Assembly: GCA_011009095.1 (NCBI GenBank)
Contig: VTPC01091264.1
Coordinates: 216,949-280,948 of the forward strand
Direction of reading: 5' to 3'
Source of the DNA: Ignelater luminosus
Taxonomy: Eukaryota; Arthropoda; Insecta; Coleoptera; Elateridae
DNA: 64,000 nt
Shown here piece after piece: positions 56,790 to 64,000 of the stretch (the stretch's first letter is position 1; each line of letters begins with the position of its first letter). Both the position numbers and the translations under genes were made by a program. Under the pieces are notes generated by a model that worked only from the letters and a program-made list of their open reading frames with translations, was not told the origin of the DNA and did no database searches.

Positions 56790-59700
56790 TATCAAGTCGT
56801 ATGTTGTTGAAAAGCTCTTAAAATTCTTTTCCTTATCTGCATTAAAAAATTAATTTCACTCTTAAGTTTAAAACCATCAGTGACGAGACTATTTTAAAAA
56901 AAATTTTGACAAATAAAGAAATGCAGTAATTTCAAGAAAATGACTTTAATTTTTACTTATAACAGAAAACAGAGGAAGATAGTTAATTTCGTTTTCACCA
57001 TCGAATTGGGCTTGAAAAATTAGGAAATACAATGCAAACCTCTTCGCACCCCACTATCTCTGATAATAACCAAGATACCTTATGAATACTTAGAAAATGG
57101 GACACACTATATACTCTTGATTACATGTAGCGACATGCAGAAAGTGTAAACCTAACAATTAATAATTTAAAATTTCTTTCTGAAATTAAAATCCATTTAT
57201 CTTATATGAATACACAATTTTGATCAGAAGAAAAGATTTTTTAGAAATAGGAACTACCTTTGGTATTAACCATGTCACAGATGATCAAATCAAATTTGTT
57301 GCATGTGTGACACTTTAATTTGTATTTAATGATTTTTAGGTCTTGGAAGTAATTTAATTGTAACAAATGTAACTAAAATGACCCAATTCTAAAGTAAGTT
57401 TGCTAAAATTGGCATGCTTTTGTATACATTAAATAAAATTGGTCTCAAAAGTCTGAGATCTCCCGGGGAAACTTTCTTTTGCTGAGTTTACGGAAAGTAT
57501 ATCAGTACTGTAAGGAATTATGTTTTGTCCCTAGTGACAATAAACATATTCAGGCTTGCTTCTCTCCCACATGTACATAAAGAAAATTTAAAATTTGCTT
57601 AAAAACGTGCTGTCAAAAACAAAAAACTTTATATATATAAGTATTTTTTAAAATTTAATTTTAGATTATTTTCTATGTGGAGCTTATTAATGTGATTTAA
57701 GATAATCATCTATTTACTGTACCTTAATTAATTACTTTACTGTTTTTTATCCTAAGTTGCATTTTTTTAGACAGCTTATTGCTGATATTATTATTTGTTA
57801 AAGCAACAATAATGCATTGCCTCATTTAAAGCAGAACTGTTTGATGTAATGCTGACATGTTTGAACTTTCTCGCAATGAGGAAAGGTTTGCACACATTAA
57901 TTATTTCACATGTGTAATGGAAACAGTCCCGTCCTCGTTGAAAAATTTAAGTATTCACAGCTAGACTTCTTTTGCCCTCTTTCCCTGAAATCTCACTATA
58001 TTTAGAAAAAATAGTTACGCAATAAATCGATTACAAATTTCAGTAGTTACTTTGTAAAAAACACACACATTGGAATTCTGCAGTGGTAACACAAGTACAA
58101 TACATTTAACTTGATAGCAGATCGGAAAGTTTTTTTCTAAATGGAATTGCTTCGTTTTGTTAAGAATATATCCTCATTCGAAGCAAAACACCCAATAAGA
58201 TAGGCCTGACTGCCTCGTTAAAAGGATTTTTCCTCCAAAACTTTATTTCGATTGGATTGATTTAATTTATTTTATTTATAGGGAACACTTTAAATGATGT
58301 GGAGCTGTACAATATCTTATTAAAAGTAAATTGTATTAGAAAAACAAATTGTATTAGGTTTGTAGACTGAGGCAGATTTAGCTTATTTCTTTTTATTTGC
58401 TAACAAACAACCTATTGTTTCTTATTTTCTTCGAATCCTTACATAGAAACTGTATGACATTCTATCTGTTTTTGTTTCAGGTGAGTAAACAACTTTTAAG
58501 GGAATCTATGAATTATGAATGAGAGTAGGATTCAGTCAGATTTTCTTAAAAGCAGGTAAGCAAATACCGTTACCTACTTTACAATATAGGCTACTTTTCT
58601 GGGTTATGAAGAAAAAAAATCAAATGGAACAAAAAAGACTTTGTAAATATCATTCTTTTTTCGGTGTACGAATGGTGAATAAAAATGTCACCACTTTTAA
58701 GTTCTCGTTTATCGAAGTGTCCATTATAGCTAAAGCGAAAAAGTATAGAGGCAAATGATTAAAAGCAAACATTATTTCTCTTACATTTATCTACAATAAG
58801 TAAACATTTGAACGTTATATAGGTACACAGACAGGAAAAATTATTGGCTGAAAATAATTTCAAACGCGAATTTCAAAGGTTATGCTGCATTTACTTTGCG
58901 TTCTAAAACTCTTCTAATTTTGTAAATATCTCTACCAGCTTTTCAATCAGAAATACTCTAACGGATATGTGTTTTATAATATCCGAAATAAGAGGGAAAA
59001 TTCAGATGGAAAATATTCTGAATTGGCTTGTCGGTCAGTTTGCTGGGTAAAAAAGAATTTATTCGATAAAATGCTACGTTATCGTAATTTACATAGGTCG
59101 CTTCTAGGAAAAGTGAATATAAATTTGTGGCTTCACACCTCCTGAAAGTGCTTTTTTTTCATAATGGAATAAACAGTTGTTGATTTAGAAGGTGAAGCTC
59201 TCGACCTCTTGCACTTTGCGGAAGCTTATGTAAAATAATGTGTAATCAAGGCCGTAATTTGACATTTTTAGCTTGACTCTCTGATTAATATTTTTCGGAT
59301 AGAAGATTTAAAATTCAAATTTTTGATCTTTAGATTTTTTGGGAAGAAGAAAATGTTGCACGGAATGCCCTGAAAACGCCACACAAAAATTAAAAGGTTG
59401 CTCGCGCAGCTTAAAGTGGAAACTTTATAATCAACCGAAATTAGAACTTTTACCAAAGTTTCAAAATCAGCCACAATTTGGTTTTCTTTTAGTCCACGAA
59501 ATTTGGGAAAAGCAATAAATACAGTGTTATTAAATCTCAACGCGTCTCTAGGCAAGCTGCAATTAGTCCCACGTTGTTTACAAAGATGCAGAGTAATTTG
59601 GACCTACTCTATCACTCTGATGCTATCATAATAAAAGTCCTATCCAAAGGCAACACAAAGATTAAATAACAACAATGAATTTATCAATTGAACACAGTAA

Positions 59701-60179
59701 TAGATTCGTCTTGTAAATTATTAAATTAAACAAGAGATGGACAATTATAAAAGTAACCAATAAAAACCAAGTAATAAAGAATTTAAACCTAAACTTAATA
59801 CATCAAAGCTCTGCTTGATGTTCAAACCATTAAATAATCTGATATGCTAAAGTTCGTCTGTGAACCTTCATCGATATAGAGGTAAATCCAGATTTTTGTT
59901 AAAACGAAATCATAAATGTTTATTCAGACAATTTTGTTAATTTTGTATGGAGTTCATATACCAAAAGGAAGAAAAATAATTTGACATTAAGAAAAATAAA
60001 ACTTTATAAGGAATTCTACAAAAAAAAATTTAAGATTCTTGGGATAACGCATAACGTCGGTCGTAGAGAACGTGCCATCATACGATATCTCGCTGATATT
60101 ACATTATCTACTATGCTTCTATTGTAATAACTGTAATCGAAATAAATAAACATGCTCAATTAAAATTTGATTCATCTCA
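56790..60179. other. Gene-poor AT-rich stretch
   Basis: No recognised coding region. Frames at 58519-58758 and 59268-59555 (minus) resemble no family I know. Confidence 0.4.
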
Positions 60180-60750
60180 CGGTCTCCAGTACTTCATATC
60201 AAGAATGAATCCGCCAATCCCTTTCCCTTCTGATTTTATGTACTACTTATTATTAAAAAGGAAGATACACCGAGCCATAGAGAGTTCCTCTACTGTACTA
60301 CTTCCTTCACCTATCCTATTATATAAATTGAAAGAACGGCCCTTGACATGGTCAACTCCATCTCCTTTGCGACATCCCTACACCCATCATCTTTTATTAA
60401 TCATAGTTTCTCATCCCAGACACTTCTCGTTTGTTTTTCGCTAACTGGCCGGAATGGCCTGGGTTATCGCTTCGTCTGGATACCAAGCCTAATATCTCAG
60501 AGCCGGCAGCGAGACATACCTACATGACGAAAGGCTCGTATAATTACGCCGGACGAGGCGTCTAGCTCTTTTGGCCAGAAGCCTCGCATTCTTAGAAGCC
60601 CCATAGCTTCCTTATTACTCTGACGCGTTAGCTAGACAGATAGTCTATGGCAGGCTTGAGCTCTATAGATCAATTCCTCGAATTGATAAGGACGGGGTCA
60701 AGGCAAAAGAGGTGAGTCGGTCACCTCAACGGGCCTATTTATATGCCTAT

Positions 60751-61515
60751 CTATAATATTAAATGTGCGTTTAACCTATCTACTCTTTTTGCAAAACGTT
60801 TAAATTCCACCCACCATTCCTTGGTTTTGCTTAACTGACCTGCCTCATCTATATTCTGTGGCCACCTATATCCTACTTTAACTAAATTTTTATTACCTAG
60901 TTCTCTAGCTCGCGTTTCCAATCTACATTCAAACAATACGTGTTTCGCATTATCCTCTCCCTCTCCGCATGCACATCCTATTTCATCTTCATTTAATTTG
61001 CCTATTTTAACTAAATAAGATTTAAAATTCCTATGTCCTGTAAGCAGCTGTACTATATCTTTATCTAATTTCCCTATTTTTGCCCTTATTTCATTATTTT
61101 GAATACATTTTTGCGTTAATGTACCTGTAGTCGCCCCATTCCACCTATTATTCCAAAGTTCTTTTAAATTTTGCCTAATCCTACTTTTAATTAATGACCT
61201 AGGGACGACATTCAATTTTGTTTCTATGCCTTCTTCTACAGCTGCTTGTTTAGCTAGCTCGTCTGCCCTTTCATTGCCTTCTATTCCTACATGTGCTTTT
61301 ACCCATTTAATTTTAATTCTAACCCTATCTGTTACTTCTCTATATATCTGCCAGGTTTCCGCCTGTAACCCAGTAGGGTTCCTCATTCTCTGCAATGCCA
61401 ATAGAACTGATTTACTATTGCTATTTAAAATGCATCCCCTAAAAGCGAAGTGATTATCCCGTATGTACTTTAATGTCCCTCTAATTGCTAAAAGTTCGCA
61501 TTGACGTATAGAACT
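60751..61515 (-). pseudogene. LINE RNase H C-terminal half and CCHC region
   Basis: Same frame as the upstream piece, after the TGA at 61516-61518. It reads SSIRQCELLAIRGTLKYIRD (catalytic Glu), NSNSKSVLLALQRMRNP, where the family has DSKSVL, so a catalytic Asp is Asn. Then come KIKWVKAHVGIEGNERADEL (the Asp/His block kept), LIKSRIRQNLKELWNNRWN, QLLTGHRNFKSYLVKIG and CACGEGEDNAKHVLFEC, a CxC...HxxxxC zinc-knuckle-like motif seen at the C-terminus of R1/I-group ORF2 proteins. RNase H removes element RNA from the hybrid. The frame is otherwise open to TAA at 60751. Confidence 0.85.
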
Positions 61516-61824
61516 TCATAATCCTAATTGAAATTTCCCATTCCCTATTTCACTATCTTCATTATATATAACATAAGCCGCCCCCGCCCTACCATCTTCC
61601 ATTCTAGATCCGTCAGTATATATTTGTAATCTATCTTCCCTCTCCATATTCCCGGCAATAAAATTAAATTTACCTATATCTGCTGGATGTCCTGTATCCC
61701 CTATGGCTACTCTACTTTCTACTTCCCTACCTTGTAATCCTAATTTTTCTTTAAGTTCTTGGGATCTACCTCTAAAAATCTGATTATTATCGACCTCTAC
61801 TTTTAAATATAAGTCTGTTGGCAT
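61516..61824 (-). pseudogene. LINE RT-RNase H linker and RNase H N-terminus
   Basis: The frame runs MPTDLYLKVEVDNNQIFRGR through LKEKLGLQGREVESRV to DRLQIYTDGSRMEDGRAGAA, where the first RNase H Asp lies (YTDGS), ending at a TGA where homology continues in frame. The ATG at 61824 is internal to the ORF2 sequence: upstream homology (AVLVISQ before MPTD) shows it is not the true start. Confidence 0.85.
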
Positions 61825-62105
61825 AATCTGACTAATAACTAATACTGCTTCTGTAGATACTGTACTGTACTGTATGCTGCCGCTGCTCTAACTGCTAATA
61901 TCTTCTGAACACTTAATAATTTTTGTTTCTGCCTAACTTTTAAACTTCCTGTCCATATTTCAGCAGCATATGAAACACCTGGTTGTATAACCGCTTCGTA
62001 TATCCTAGCTGCAGAATTATCTCTAAATCCCCATGTTAATCTAGCTGCAGCTCCTAATTTATTTGCTAATAATTTTCCTTTTGTGTTATATAATCTATAT
62101 GACTA
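61825..62105 (-). pseudogene. LINE RT thumb region, frameshifted and truncated
   Basis: Traces NTKGKLLANKLGAAARLTWG, AARIYEAVIQPGVSYAAEIW and QKQKLLSVQKILAVRAAAAY match the region after the RT domain of R1/I-group LINEs (IYKGVIEPxLTYACEVW ... QRxLLxxxxxAYRTVST). At about 61857-61872 a TACTG word is present three times in a row on the plus strand, and one extra 5-bp unit explains the frame change into the RNase H part. Sequence before 62105 is lost. Confidence 0.75.
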
Positions 62106-64000
62106 TCATCGATTAGAGCTCGTAGATGGTGGTACCCGAAACTACAAATGCTAAGCGAAATCACAATTTTTCTCCCTGGAAGACGGAGAATTGGACAAAG
62201 AACTAAAATGTTGCAGAAAATTTGAACAAATTACTGGAAAACTCAAAGAATTTCTTTGGACTTTTAGCTTCAGTAAACGAAACTATTTGTACCATCTCAA
62301 ATCAGTCATTTAATAAAGATCGCTCCACACAGAACATCTGTATTAAATTTAAACTTCCACTTCCACTTTGTGTTTATTTCGACATTCTGGTTGATTTTGG
62401 ACATTTCAAAGGACGTACAAGGAAAACAAACCTTTCAATTCAACTTCAAACTAGAAAATTAACTTTCTTGTAACTAATGTTAATAAAATCTTACCGGTTT
62501 TCATAACGCTTTACTCTTTTAAATTCCATTAAGAGCCGTCTTAACACTCATCCTGCGAACAGACTGCATTCGCAAAATTTCTATATGTTACGGCACAACT
62601 CCTTAATACAACAAAAACAGAGAGCTTTTTATAATGACACTATGATTGCGAACATAAGCTGATATTATAGAGTGACTCCGTAATTTGATGTTTAATGATG
62701 AACTCTGTGATGGTATTGGCGACGACGACGGTGACATTGGTACTATTTTGCAGTTGTTGATAAATTGATCTCTTGAGTACCTTTTCTATTGAGAACTTTG
62801 ACAATACGGGTTTATAAATCAAACGTGAGTGACATCATAAAAGGTACATTGTAACACTTTTTGATTTTGTCTTGCATCGACCTGTTCTTTACCTGTATTT
62901 TTCTATTATCTCAATATTATGTATTAATTAGTTATGTTTTCACCATTCAAATTATTTTGAATTAGTTTAAAGAAATTTTTCTTAAATGACTCTATTGACA
63001 ACTGTATTTTATTAGTAAGATACTTATCGATAAACTTGACAAACTGTTGTGCTTTGCTGTGCCGCAACACCTTGCATTTCACACTTCTACATTGAAACGG
63101 AAACCGGATGTATCTGTTTCTGACAGTTTTGTGACAGGCTGTCATTTAAGTTTGAGATGTGCGCTGCAGGGATAACTGACTTACTATTGCAAAAGGAAAT
63201 CATGACCTGGTGCAATCTACATGAAAAGGAGAAGAAGAAGAAGCAACGTATTTTTGTGTAATTGTTGATGATTTGTTTTTAAAGCAACAATGTACTGAGG
63301 TTTTTTATGATAGACACAGATAAATCTGTTTGATATAATTAACCGATTTTCAACTTTTAAAAGAAGCTTCGAGGTTTTAGACATAAACAGATTAAAGATC
63401 TGAATTCTTAGGCAATAGTCACTTATGGTAATGATTGCATGTGCAACAGAATCTCCGCGTTGTAGTGTCGAATAGCACCAAGGAAAAAAAGCTTGATGAA
63501 AAATGTAACGATAGCCTTATCAATCCTAAACAGTATCTGGTTTAATATTTATCTGTCTTATATGGTTTTCTCTTTAACTAATGATGATTTTCTGAGAGCT
63601 TTTACTTATCGTAATTTGTTTATGTTATACGAAACGTATTCAAAAATTCCACGATCTTATTTCAACAATGTCCGGAAACTCAATTATGCAAAACATTAAA
63701 TGAAATTCCTACTACCCACATACCATTTACATACGAAAAAAAGGCGTACGTCTACTTATATTACAATTTCCATTTTTGGTATTATAACGTATAATTAATT
63801 TCTGAGTTTTAATAAAATTAATAATTGCACGAGTTTTTGCTTTAGCTCAATTACTGCATAATTGAGTAGAACATCAGTCTTTTAATGCGCAATTCCTTTA
63901 TGTTTTTTTAATAATGACAATGTTGAATAAAGGAACTTTTGAATAAAATGGAATTAGGATTAAATTGATTTTACCATTGTTACATGCGAAACGAAACAAT
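62106..64000. other. Intergenic, no gene recognised
   Basis: No coding homology or repeat recognised except a short (GAA)n tract at 63229-63243. Frames at 62222-62473 and 63493-63699 are unassigned. Confidence 0.4.

Larger units (their letters stand above)
60180..62105 (-). mobile_element. 5'-truncated LINE with RNase H (I/R1 group)
   Basis: Reading the minus strand: the end of an RT/thumb region (62100-61850), an RNase H domain, a CCHC motif, a stop at 60751, then a GC-richer 3' UTR from 60750 to about 60180 that contains an AATAAA near 60397. A C-terminal RNase H is characteristic of I, LOA and related clades. The endonuclease and most of the RT are absent, as is usual for incomplete reverse transcription. 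The 3' edge is not certain. Confidence 0.7.

Noticed and set aside
1..64000. CRISPR arrays, bacterial operons, riboswitches or toxin-antitoxin pairs
   Set aside because: Composition, LINE and LTR content and lack of operon structure show eukaryotic nuclear DNA; no regularly spaced short repeats were seen.

Overview
This window looks like AT-rich nuclear DNA from an arthropod, most likely an insect. The evidence is the mix of mobile elements: RTE- and CR1/Jockey-like LINEs, an RNase H-bearing I/R1-group LINE, a Ty3/Gypsy LTR element with an insect-style Gag, hAT and Tc1/mariner remnants, and many TA-flanked fold-back MITEs. I could not identify any host protein-coding gene, tRNA or rRNA gene. 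Every open frame with recognisable homology belongs to a mobile element, and nearly all are broken.

Layout: 0.4-1.5 kb is a TA-flanked fold-back element. 4.7-6.6 kb is a decayed hAT element with a probable 8-bp target duplication. 7.5-7.9 kb is a CAGGGTG-type MITE. 10.1-14.3 kb is a nested pile: an old LINE reverse transcriptase gene split by a younger RTE-type LINE and also carrying a MITE. 14.7-15.4 kb and 16.7-17.25 kb are two more fold-back MITEs. The second was hit by a nearly intact minus-strand LINE (17.25 to about 21.3 kb) whose (ATT)n tail abuts the MITE terminus. 27.9-33.2 kb is a complete but dead Gypsy element with two LTRs. 37.5-38.4 kb is a LINE fragment ending at a (GA)n tract with an assembly gap. 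41.2-42.1 kb is a MITE with a duplicated arm. 43.1-45.4 kb and 54.7-56.8 kb are two large TGTAAC...GTTACA segments that look like solo LTRs. 49.2-49.4 kb is a short MITE. 51.2-52.0 kb is a minus-strand mariner-like transposase pseudogene. 60.2-62.1 kb is a 5'-truncated minus-strand LINE with RNase H.

The stretches in between are AT-rich and I see no gene in them. The value of the window is its record of transposition: nested insertions, nonautonomous hairpin elements, a hammerhead-like motif in one MITE loop, and specific lesions in key catalytic motifs. I did not find a convincing new enzymatic or immune system. The most interesting leads are the fold-back elements as possible small-RNA sources, the hammerhead-like motif, and the large LTR-like segment with several splice-donor-like sites on one strand. 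All assignments come from reading motifs by eye; no database search was run.
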